Of a stretch of DNA of 64,000 bases, positions 1-7,857 are shown piece after piece. The notes under the pieces are model-generated. The model was not told the origin of the DNA. It did no database searches and saw only the letters and a list, made by a program, of their open reading frames with translations. Numbering within the stretch: position 1 is the first letter of the stretch; every line of letters begins with the position of its first letter. The stretch comes from Butyrivibrio sp. XPD2002 (GTDB lineage: Bacteria > Bacillota > Clostridia > Lachnospirales > Lachnospiraceae): the NCBI RefSeq assembly GCF_000423945.1, contig NZ_AUIY01000004.1, forward strand, positions 62,001 through 126,000, in the 5' to 3' direction. The translations under genes were made by a program, and so were the position numbers.

Positions 1-494
1 TAGAAGGAACTGCGATCCTTGCAAAGGAAAAGGCATTAGAGCTTAAGGACAGACTTCCTGACTACATGATAAGACAGGCGCAGGATTTTAAAGAGCTCAT
101 ATCCGTAAAAGAGGATTCTGAAATCGCTATAAACGCAGGAGCAGCCTATCTTCATGACGTCTCAATGGGCGGAATATTCGCAGCTCTTTGGGATATAGCT
201 GAGAGAGCGGGCTGCGGTATGGAGGTTGACCTTAAGAAGATTCCCATAAGACAGGAGACTGTTGAGATAACCAATAATCTTGGTGTTAATCCCTATCAGC
301 TGGTTTCAGGAGGAGCACTTCTTTTAATAGCTTCTGATGGTGATGCGGTAGTAAGGACTCTTGAGGATAAGGGAATTAGTGCCTGTGTGATAGGTATTAC
401 GACTGATAAAAATGACCGTATCATCAGAAATGAAGATGAAACAAGATACCTTGATAAGCCTCAGGCAGATGAACTGGTGAGATTTATGGTATAA
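1..494 (+). CDS. AIR synthase-related (PurM/HypE-like) protein, C-terminal fragment
   Basis: The reading frame is open from the window edge (first full codon at base 3) to TAA at 492-494, so the 5' part lies outside the window. The visible 163 residues carry LHDVSMGGIFAALWDIAERA and a later VSGGALLLIA, which match the C-terminal domain of the AIR synthase-related/HypE superfamily, whose members bind ATP-like ligands. The specific substrate cannot be told from this part. It precedes an Lrp regulator and an aminotransferase by 44 bp, an arrangement that suggests a shared amino-acid-related role (inference). An internal ATG at 66 is not the true start, because coding sequence continues upstream of it. 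Confidence 0.75.
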   Translation, partial: EGTAILAKEKALELKDRLPDYMIRQAQDFKELISVKEDSEIAINAGAAYLHDVSMGGIFAALWDIAERAGCGMEVDLKKIPIRQETVEITNNLGVNPYQLVSGGALLLIASDGDAVVRTLEDKGISACVIGITTDKNDRIIRNEDETRYLDKPQADELVRFMV

Positions 495-538
495 TAAATG
501 GAATATTGCTAATTAGTAGAAAGTTGGAGGAGAAGATA

Positions 539-1027
539 ATGGTAAACAGAGAAGAATTACTTCGCACAATTGACAAGAACAGCCGTATAGGTGTTTCTGA
601 GCTGGCCGTACTTTTAGGCGAGCCGGAGATAGACGTCGCGAATGAGCTTCGAGCGCTTGAAGACGAAGGGATTATCTGTGGTTACCATACAATGATCGAC
701 TGGTCTAAGACTTCTATCGACAAGGTAATGGCTCTTATCGAGGTTAAGGTTACACCTCAGAGAGGCATCGGCTTTGATTCTATTGCTGAGCGTATCTACA
801 AGTATCCCGAAGTAACTAGTGTATATCTTATGTCAGGCGGTTTTGACCTCATGGTTATGCTTGAGGGAAAAACTCTTAAGGAGGTTGCAAGCTTTGTTAC
901 AAACAAGCTCTCTCCGCTTGATACGGTTCTTAGCTGCTCTACACACTTCATTTTGCAGAAGTACAAGGAGCACGGAACCATTCTGACAAAAAAATATGAT
1001 GATACAAGGGAGATTATTACGCCATGA
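539..1027 (+). CDS. Lrp/AsnC family transcriptional regulator
   Basis: This 162-residue protein has an N-terminal winged helix (about 1-55, including SELAVLLGEPEIDVANELRA) followed by an Lrp-type ligand-binding alpha-beta domain (about 65-150). Family members bind amino acids or other small effectors and form dimers or octamers. An ATG exists 33 bases upstream, but the start at 539 is preferred because GGAGGAG lies 8 bases before it and MVNREELL begins the helix-turn-helix. The stop overlaps the aminotransferase start as ATGA at 1024-1027, so the two are translationally coupled. The likely target is the aminotransferase operon or its amino-acid product (inference). Confidence 0.88.
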   Translation: MVNREELLRTIDKNSRIGVSELAVLLGEPEIDVANELRALEDEGIICGYHTMIDWSKTSIDKVMALIEVKVTPQRGIGFDSIAERIYKYPEVTSVYLMSGGFDLMVMLEGKTLKEVASFVTNKLSPLDTVLSCSTHFILQKYKEHGTILTKKYDDTREIITP

Positions 1028-2190
1028 GGAATCCGCTTTCAGATAAAATTGTAGACATAAAGCCCTCGGGAATACGTAAGTTTTTCGATGTTGTAAAAAC
1101 TATCGACGGCGCTATATCCCTCGGTGTTGGTGAGCCTGACTTCGATACACCGTGGCATATTCGTGATGAGGGTATTTACTCACTTGAAAAGGGTCGCACC
1201 TTTTATACATCCAATTCAGGACTGGCTGAGCTCAAGAGTGAGATCTGTAATTATTTAAAGAGAAAACAGAATACAGTATATGAACCAGGCAAACAGGTAC
1301 TTGTTACAGTCGGTGGTTCAGAGGCTATTGACCTTGCTATAAGAGCAATGATAAACCCCGGAGAAGAGGTTCTTATTCCGCAGCCAAGCTACGTATCCTA
1401 TGAGCCCTGTGCAATTTTGGCAGGAGCAAAGCCTGTGATCATAGAGCTCAAAGAGGAAAATGAATTCAGACTTACCGCTCAGGAAATTCTGGATAATGTA
1501 ACGGATAAGACAAAGCTTCTTGTCCTTCCTTTTCCTAACAATCCTACCGGTGCCATCATGGAGAGGTCTGATCTCGAGGCTATAGCAAAGGTAATAATCG
1601 AGAAGGATCTCTATGTAATATCCGATGAGATTTACAGCGAGCTCACATATACAGACAAGCACGTTTCAATCGTTGAAATACCCGGAATGTATGAGAGAAC
1701 TATCCTGATTAACGGATTCTCCAAGTCCTACGCAATGACAGGTTGGAGACTTGGCTATGCCTGTGGACCGGAGATCATCATTGAGCAGATGATCAAGATC
1801 CATCAGTTCGCTATCATGTGTGCTCCTACAACCAGCCAGTATGCTGCAGTTGAGGCGCTTAAGAACGGCGACGATGACGTTAAGATGATGAGGGATCAGT
1901 ACAATCACAGAAGAAGGTATCTGGTTCATGAGCTCAGGGATATGGGACTTCCCTGCTTTGAGCCCTTTGGAGCTTTCTATATTTTCCCTTGCATCAAGAA
2001 GTTTGGCATGAGCAGTGATGAGTTTGCCACAAGACTTCTTCAGGAGGAGAAGCTTGCTGTTGTGCCCGGAACTGCATTTGGAGACTGCGGCGAAGGCTTC
2101 CTTAGAATTTCCTATGCGTATTCTCTTGATGACCTCAAGAAGGCAATGGAAAGACTTAGAAGATTCATTGGGAAACTCGAGAAAGAATAA
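1024..2190 (+). CDS. Class I/II aminotransferase (PLP-dependent)
   Basis: The 388-residue protein has the full fold-type I signature: NNPTG at about 172-176, SDEIYSEL around D201 and Y204, the lysine motif SKSYAMTGWR with Schiff-base K234, and R242 of the phosphate-binding region. Length and motifs fit the aspartate/aromatic aminotransferase AAT-I family (PatA-like), which transfers amino groups between amino acids and 2-oxo acids in the cytoplasm. The exact amino acid cannot be assigned from sequence alone. The start overlaps the Lrp/AsnC stop by 4 bases, so that regulator is probably its dedicated controller. The gene looks intact. Confidence 0.9.
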   Translation: MRNPLSDKIVDIKPSGIRKFFDVVKTIDGAISLGVGEPDFDTPWHIRDEGIYSLEKGRTFYTSNSGLAELKSEICNYLKRKQNTVYEPGKQVLVTVGGSEAIDLAIRAMINPGEEVLIPQPSYVSYEPCAILAGAKPVIIELKEENEFRLTAQEILDNVTDKTKLLVLPFPNNPTGAIMERSDLEAIAKVIIEKDLYVISDEIYSELTYTDKHVSIVEIPGMYERTILINGFSKSYAMTGWRLGYACGPEIIIEQMIKIHQFAIMCAPTTSQYAAVEALKNGDDDVKMMRDQYNHRRRYLVHELRDMGLPCFEPFGAFYIFPCIKKFGMSSDEFATRLLQEEKLAVVPGTAFGDCGEGFLRISYAYSLDDLKKAMERLRRFIGKLEKE

Positions 2191-2204
2191 TATCAGAGGC
2201 ATTT

Positions 2205-3590
2205 ATGGAAGATAAAAAGAACAGTTCTGAAGACGAAAGACTGGATCCTGAAAAGAGTCCTATAGCCAGGGCTGATTTTATGCGGGAAAAAATAAAGCAG
2301 CGCCCCATAAATAAGAAAAAGCTTCTTAGAAGAACTCTTATAACCGTGACAATGGCCGTTGTTTTTGGTGCTGTGGCGTGCCTTACCTTTGTTTTTCTCT
2401 CGCCCGTTATAAACAATAAACTGTATCCGGAGGAATCTCCCGCGCCTATCGATCTGACAGAGGAGACGGTAAAGGATGAGATGCAGCCGGAGGACATGTA
2501 TGCAGACGACAATGCAATTGCCGCAGAGGCAGCAAGCGTTGCCATCGACATGGCGTCCTCAGAGATATCAAGGATGCAGGAGGAGATGAGTTCCTATCAT
2601 TTTGACTCCTCAGACTATATCGAGATGTATGCGTCTCTTAAGACAGTGGCTACCAATACTTCAAAGAGTATAGTTACTGTGACCTCCAGGACATCTGATA
2701 CCAACTGGATCAGCAATCCTTACGAGAGTGAAGGACGTACTTCCGGAGTCATCGTTGCTGACAACGGCGCTGAGTACCTGATACTCACCCAGACCTCGGC
2801 AATAGATGATGCGGAATCAATACAGGTTACTTTTTTTGATGGAAGCACTACCAGTGCTTATCTTAAGATGAGCGACAAGGTGACAGGGCTTAGTATTCTT
2901 GCGGTCAAAAACAGGATCGTTGATGACACCACAAGAGAAAACATCAAGGCAGCGCCTCTTGGAAGCTCAAGCTCAGGCATAGTGACAGGTACACCTGTAA
3001 TCGCTATCGGAAGTCCTACCGGAGTGCAGGGCTCTATATGCTATGGCTTTGTCACTTCTGATAATTCCGCTCTTGATCTGCCGGATTCAAAGTATATGAT
3101 GCTCACAACTGACATGAGTGCCGCAACCAATGCCAGCGGAGCCATCATCAACCTTGCAGGTTCTGTTGTGGGATTTATCGACATGAACTACAACAATGCA
3201 AATATGCCTAACACACTCTGTGCTATCGGAATAACCGAGCTCAGAGCGCTTATAGAGGACCTTTCCAATGAAAAGGCAAGACCCTTCCTTGGAATTTACG
3301 GTCAGACTGTGCCAGAGGAGCTCACAGATGGTGAGACAATCACCGGTGGAGTTTATATAACAAGAACTGATATTGACTCTCCTGCCATGCTTGCAGGAGT
3401 TCAAAGCGGTGATATCATAACCGCAATAAATGAAGAACCAATAGAGGGATATGAAGCATTCATCTCAAGACTGCGCACTATAAAGCCCGGTGAAGAGGTT
3501 CACATGTCACTTATGAGGCAGGCAGCAGAAGGCTATGTGGACCTTACAATAGACATTACCGCAGGAAGTGCGACAGTAAGCGGAGAGTAA
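2205..3590 (+). CDS. HtrA/S1C-like membrane protein with PDZ domain, probable pseudoprotease
   Basis: This 461-residue protein has a charged cytoplasmic start (1-43), one membrane helix (about 44-66), an acidic linker, a trypsin-like domain (about 145-350) and a C-terminal PDZ domain (about 360-450, with GGVYITRTDIDSPAMLAGVQ). The layout is that of DegP/HtrA proteases anchored outside the membrane. All three catalytic positions seem lost: the His position of TNNHV reads S198, the Asp position of TDL reads G228, and the Ser of GNSGG aligns with A310. S311 is one residue off and would need a gap to fill that place. The frame is intact, so this is a conserved-looking non-enzymatic relative rather than a broken gene. 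It starts 14 bp after the aminotransferase. Confidence 0.8.
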   Translation: MEDKKNSSEDERLDPEKSPIARADFMREKIKQRPINKKKLLRRTLITVTMAVVFGAVACLTFVFLSPVINNKLYPEESPAPIDLTEETVKDEMQPEDMYADDNAIAAEAASVAIDMASSEISRMQEEMSSYHFDSSDYIEMYASLKTVATNTSKSIVTVTSRTSDTNWISNPYESEGRTSGVIVADNGAEYLILTQTSAIDDAESIQVTFFDGSTTSAYLKMSDKVTGLSILAVKNRIVDDTTRENIKAAPLGSSSSGIVTGTPVIAIGSPTGVQGSICYGFVTSDNSALDLPDSKYMMLTTDMSAATNASGAIINLAGSVVGFIDMNYNNANMPNTLCAIGITELRALIEDLSNEKARPFLGIYGQTVPEELTDGETITGGVYITRTDIDSPAMLAGVQSGDIITAINEEPIEGYEAFISRLRTIKPGEEVHMSLMRQAAEGYVDLTIDITAGSATVSGE

Positions 3591-3633
3591 TAGATACCCT
3601 CACCGCCCTAAGGGGCTAGAATAGGAGTTATAA

Positions 3634-4581
3634 ATGAAATTTATCAAGGATTTAAATTCAGGGGACAGAGTAGCAGACATATATTTTTGTAAACACATTC
3701 AGGCTGCTACTACAAAAAACGGAAAGACATATTATTCCGTAACCCTTCAGGATAAGACAGGAACAATAGATGCCAAGGTATGGGAGCCCAACAGTGAGGG
3801 AATAGATGACTTCGATTCTCTTGACTATATCGATGTATATGGCGAAGTTACAAGCTTTATGAACGCTCTTCAGGTAAACATAAAAAGAGCACGCCGCTGT
3901 CACGAGGGAGAGTATGATGAGTCCCTCTATTTACCTGTATCTTCCAAGAATAACGATGAGATGTATAAAGAGCTTATGGGCATCATCAACACAGTTGGCA
4001 ATAAGTATTTAAAGGCTCTTCTCAACGCTCTTTTTGTAGAGGATGAAGCATTTATCAAGTCCTTCCGTAAGTCATCTGCTGCAAAGTCTGTTCACCACGG
4101 CTTTGTTGGAGGCCTTCTTGAGCACACACTCAGTGTTACCAAGATGTGCGATTATTTTTCAAAGGCATATCCTGCCCTCAACAGAGACCTTCTTATAACT
4201 GCAGCAATCTGTCATGACATAGGAAAAACACGTGAGCTTTCACTTTTCCCTACAAATGATTACACAGACGAGGGACAGTTCCTCGGACATATCGTGATGG
4301 GTAGCGAGATGGTTGCTGAAAAGATCAGAGATATCAGCGATTTCCCCGTACTCTTAAAGCAGGAGCTCCAGCACTGCATCCTGTCTCATCACGGAAAATA
4401 TGAGTATGGCTCACCCAAGATGCCTGCAATAATAGAGGCTTTGGCCCTTCACCTTGCAGACAACACGGACGCCAAGCTCGAGACATTTACTGAGATACTA
4501 AATAACACAAATGAAGTAGGTTGGCTCGGATTTAACAGACTAATGGAGAGCAACCTTTTTGATACCAGGGTTGAATCGTAA
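3634..4581 (+). CDS. OB-fold plus HD-domain 3'-5' exoribonuclease, YhaM family
   Basis: The 315-residue protein has an N-terminal OB fold (about 10-85) and an HD metal-dependent phosphohydrolase domain (about 150-300). Metal ligands are visible as H164, the H194-D195 pair in CHDIGK, H219, H252/H253 and D276. This pairing and length are those of YhaM/Cbf1, which trims RNA and single-stranded DNA from the 3' end. An AGGAG site lies upstream of the ATG. The TAA stop shares one base with the ATG of mutS2, so the two are coupled. YhaM next to MutS2 suggests a nucleic-acid maintenance unit (inference). Confidence 0.85.
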   Translation: MKFIKDLNSGDRVADIYFCKHIQAATTKNGKTYYSVTLQDKTGTIDAKVWEPNSEGIDDFDSLDYIDVYGEVTSFMNALQVNIKRARRCHEGEYDESLYLPVSSKNNDEMYKELMGIINTVGNKYLKALLNALFVEDEAFIKSFRKSSAAKSVHHGFVGGLLEHTLSVTKMCDYFSKAYPALNRDLLITAAICHDIGKTRELSLFPTNDYTDEGQFLGHIVMGSEMVAEKIRDISDFPVLLKQELQHCILSHHGKYEYGSPKMPAIIEALALHLADNTDAKLETFTEILNNTNEVGWLGFNRLMESNLFDTRVES

Positions 4582-6962
4582 TGAATGAAAAAGTTTTACA
4601 CGTACTTGAGTACGATAAGATTATCGAGCAGCTCTCAGAACACGCTTCTTCAGAACCTGGAAAGAGAATGTGCAGAGAACTTCTGCCGTCCTCAGATATC
4701 CGCGAGATTCAGAGAAACTTAAAGAAGACTGAGGCTGCTATTTCAAGGATTTTTAAAAAGGGCTCGGTGTCCTTTGGAAGTAACAGGGACATATCGGGCT
4801 ACCTTAAGGCGCTGAAGATCGGAAGCTCTTTGGATGCGCCGCAGCTCCTTAACATAGCAAGCTTTTTGGACAATGTTAACAGAGTAAAAAGCTACGGAAG
4901 ATCAGATAAGGAAGATGACGCAAGGGACGTTCTTACTGACTTCTTCGATGGGCTTGAGCCCCTTACGCCGGTTGCTGCTGAGATAAGACGTTGCATTATT
5001 TCAGAGGATGAGATATCCTCTGATGCCAGCCCCACGCTCAGACACATAAGGCGAGACATTCAGATAACAGGCGACAGAATCCATGACCAGCTGGGCAAAA
5101 TGGTAAATGGTTCCCTGCGCTCATACCTTCAGGAAGCGGTTGTCACCATGAGAGGTGACAGGTACTGCATCCCGGTAAAGGCTGAGTACAAGAGCCAGAT
5201 AAGTGGAATCGTCCACGACCAGTCATCTACAGGCTCTACACTTTTCATTGAGCCTGCTGTTATCGTTGAACTAAATAACAAGCTTCGTGAGCTCGCAGGA
5301 ATGGAGAAGGCAGAGATAGACGTTATCCTTGCCCGCATTTCCGAGGAGGTTGGAAGCTATCTCACAGCACTGTCTGATGACGCTAAGATCATGACAGAGC
5401 TTGACTTTGTGTTTGCGAAGGCATCTCTTGCCCTTACGCAGAATGCAATCACTCCGATTTTCAATGAGGAGCATTATTTCAACATCATAAAGGGAAGACA
5501 CCCTCTTCTTGATAAGAAGAAAGCAGTGCCGATCGATGTCTATGCCGGCAAGGACTTTGACATGGTAATCATCACAGGTCCCAACACCGGTGGTAAGACA
5601 GTAACTCTGAAAACTGTGGGACTTCTCACACTGATGGGACAGGCAGGACTTGCCATCCCCGCAGGAGACAGGTCAGAGCTTTCAGTATTTAAGGAGATTT
5701 ACGCTGACATAGGTGATGAGCAGAGTATTGAGCAGAGTCTCTCAACCTTTTCATCACACATGACTAACACGGTGCAGATTCTTGAGAATGCTGATGAGAA
5801 TTCACTCTGTCTTTTCGATGAGCTTGGTGCCGGAACTGACCCCACTGAGGGTGCAGCTCTTGCAATATCAATTCTTAATCACCTGCATGAACGCGGAATC
5901 AGAACCATGGCTACAACCCACTACAGCGAGCTCAAGGTTTACGCCCTTACTACTGAGGGAATCCAGAACGCCAGCTGTGAGTTTGACGTGGAATCACTAA
6001 GACCCACCTACAGACTCCTTATCGGTGTTCCCGGAAAAAGTAATGCCTTTGCGATATCCAAGAGACTTGGACTTTCTCAGGAGATCATCGATGCTGCGGG
6101 CGAGCAGATAAGCCAGGATAACCGCAAGTTTGAGGATCTTCTCACAGACCTTGAAAACAGCAGGGTTACAATTGAGAATGAGCGCCTCGAGATAGAGAGA
6201 TACCGCAAGGAAGTCGAGAAGCTTAAGGAAGAACTCCAGGGCAAGCAGATTAAGCTTGATGAATCCAAGGAGAAGATTCTTCGCGAAGCCCATGAGGAGG
6301 CAAGGGCAATTCTGCAGGAGGCCAAGGACGCAGCAGATGATACCATCCGCACAATGCGTAAGGCCGAAGCAGGAATTCCCATGCAGGATCTTGAGAGAGC
6401 CCGCCAGAGCGTAAACAAGAAGATCTCTGATAAGAATCAGAAGCTTTCAATAAAGAATAAACCTTCTACCGCAAACCATAAGAAGCTTAAGCCCACACAG
6501 ATACACCTTGGAGATGCAGTAAGAATCATATCCATGGGAATGAAGGGAACCATAAGCTCCAAGCCCGATAAAGATGGGAATGTTATGGTCCAGTGTGGTA
6601 TTATGAAATCAAGAGCACACATAGATGATCTTGAACTCATCAAGGAAGAGAATGGCAAGGAACAGATGAAGAAGTTCTACGGACAGCACAAGATGGATCT
6701 GTCCGGTGCAAGGAACATCAGAACTGAGCTTAATCTTATCGGATTAAACAGTGCCGATGCCATTGCAGAGCTGGATAAATACTTGGACAGCGCTTATGTT
6801 TCGCATCTTCCGTCAGTCAGAATTGTTCACGGCAAGGGCTCAGGTATCCTGAGACAGGTTGTACACGATCATCTGAAGGCAGCGCCCTATGTTAAGTCAT
6901 TTAAGCTTGGGGAATTTGGCGAAGGTGACTCGGGCGTTACTATCGTGACATTTATAAAGTAA
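4581..6962 (+). CDS. mutS2: MutS2 ATPase with C-terminal Smr domain
   Basis: The 793-residue length matches MutS2. Walker A is GPNTGGKT at 333-340, Walker B ends in D413-E414 within LFDELGAGTDPTEG, a coiled coil spans about 510-600, and an Smr domain occupies about 715-793. MutS2 acts on branched DNA, suppresses recombination and, in Bacillus, rescues collided ribosomes. In the Smr domain the usual LDLRG motif reads LNLIG (N718, I720), while HGKGSG at 750-755 is kept. The changed aspartate may reduce nuclease activity (inference). It is translationally coupled to the upstream YhaM-like gene. Confidence 0.95.
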   Translation: MNEKVLHVLEYDKIIEQLSEHASSEPGKRMCRELLPSSDIREIQRNLKKTEAAISRIFKKGSVSFGSNRDISGYLKALKIGSSLDAPQLLNIASFLDNVNRVKSYGRSDKEDDARDVLTDFFDGLEPLTPVAAEIRRCIISEDEISSDASPTLRHIRRDIQITGDRIHDQLGKMVNGSLRSYLQEAVVTMRGDRYCIPVKAEYKSQISGIVHDQSSTGSTLFIEPAVIVELNNKLRELAGMEKAEIDVILARISEEVGSYLTALSDDAKIMTELDFVFAKASLALTQNAITPIFNEEHYFNIIKGRHPLLDKKKAVPIDVYAGKDFDMVIITGPNTGGKTVTLKTVGLLTLMGQAGLAIPAGDRSELSVFKEIYADIGDEQSIEQSLSTFSSHMTNTVQILENADENSLCLFDELGAGTDPTEGAALAISILNHLHERGIRTMATTHYSELKVYALTTEGIQNASCEFDVESLRPTYRLLIGVPGKSNAFAISKRLGLSQEIIDAAGEQISQDNRKFEDLLTDLENSRVTIENERLEIERYRKEVEKLKEELQGKQIKLDESKEKILREAHEEARAILQEAKDAADDTIRTMRKAEAGIPMQDLERARQSVNKKISDKNQKLSIKNKPSTANHKKLKPTQIHLGDAVRIISMGMKGTISSKPDKDGNVMVQCGIMKSRAHIDDLELIKEENGKEQMKKFYGQHKMDLSGARNIRTELNLIGLNSADAIAELDKYLDSAYVSHLPSVRIVHGKGSGILRQVVHDHLKAAPYVKSFKLGEFGEGDSGVTIVTFIK

Positions 6963-6990
6963 AAATGTTTATAAAGTAGATGAGGGAGTT

Positions 6991-7689
6991 ATGGTAGCAA
7001 AACAGAAAATATTAATCGTAGATGATGACAGCAACATCGCAGAGCTTATTTCGCTCTATCTCGTAAAAGAGTGCTTTGACACACTTATTGTTGGAGATGG
7101 AGAGTCTGCACTGGCTGCATTTGATACATTCGCACCTAATCTTGTACTTCTGGATCTGATGCTTCCAGGAATTGACGGATATCAGGTCTGCAGAGAGCTT
7201 AGGACCAAGTCACAGACCCCAATAATCATGCTTTCCGCAAAGGGAGAAGTCTTTGATAAGGTATTGGGGCTTGAGATGGGCGCCGATGATTACATGGAAA
7301 AGCCCTTTGATTCAAAGGAGCTTGTAGCCAGAGTAAAGGCTGTACTTAGAAGATATAAGCCTGTTGTTGTGGAGCAGGAAGCCTCTGACGATAAGGTGGT
7401 TAAATATCAGGATCTTGAGATCAACATGACTAATTACTCAGTTAATTATCAGGGCTCAAGAATCGATATGCCTCCGAAGGAGCTGGAGCTTTTGTACTTC
7501 CTTGCTTCTTCACCCAACAGAGTATTCACAAGAGAGCAGCTTCTTGATCAGATCTGGGGCTATGAATACGTGGGTGATACCAGAACCGTTGACGTGCATA
7601 TCAAGCGTCTTCGCGAGAAGATCAAGGATCACGATACCTGGCGCATCGCCACAATCTGGGGAATTGGATACAAATTTGAGGTGTCATAA
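6991..7689 (+). CDS. OmpR/PhoB-family response regulator
   Basis: The 232-residue protein has a receiver domain (1-118) with acidic pair D11-D12, phospho-acceptor D55 in LVLLDLMLPG and switch lysine K104, followed by a winged-helix DNA-binding domain (about 135-230, ending IATIWGIGYKFEVS). It controls transcription after phosphorylation by a sensor kinase. No kinase lies next to it. The nearest candidate is the histidine kinase at 10223-11659, on the far side of a GH3 gene that has its own terminators. A GAGGG site precedes the ATG. Transcription ends at the hairpin at 7696-7744. Confidence 0.93.
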   Translation: MVAKQKILIVDDDSNIAELISLYLVKECFDTLIVGDGESALAAFDTFAPNLVLLDLMLPGIDGYQVCRELRTKSQTPIIMLSAKGEVFDKVLGLEMGADDYMEKPFDSKELVARVKAVLRRYKPVVVEQEASDDKVVKYQDLEINMTNYSVNYQGSRIDMPPKELELLYFLASSPNRVFTREQLLDQIWGYEYVGDTRTVDVHIKRLREKIKDHDTWRIATIWGIGYKFEVS

Positions 7690-7695
7690 ATAATT

Positions 7696-7744
7696 AAACG
7701 GAATCCTTTACTGCGATAGTGCAGCGGAGTGGTTCCGTTTTTTA
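7696..7744 (+). terminator. Rho-independent terminator after the response regulator
   Basis: AACGGAA pairs with TTCCGTT around a branched interior that includes a CTGC/GCAG hairpin, and a run of T follows. It separates the regulator from the GH3 gene. Confidence 0.75.
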
Positions 7745-7857
7745 TCTGCAAATTTTAGATGTGATTTCTTATATTTTTATGTGTTTTTTTATAACATCGA
7801 AATTCGTTCAAGATTATATTAATAATATCTAGTTGGTTTATGGAAAGGATGGATAAA

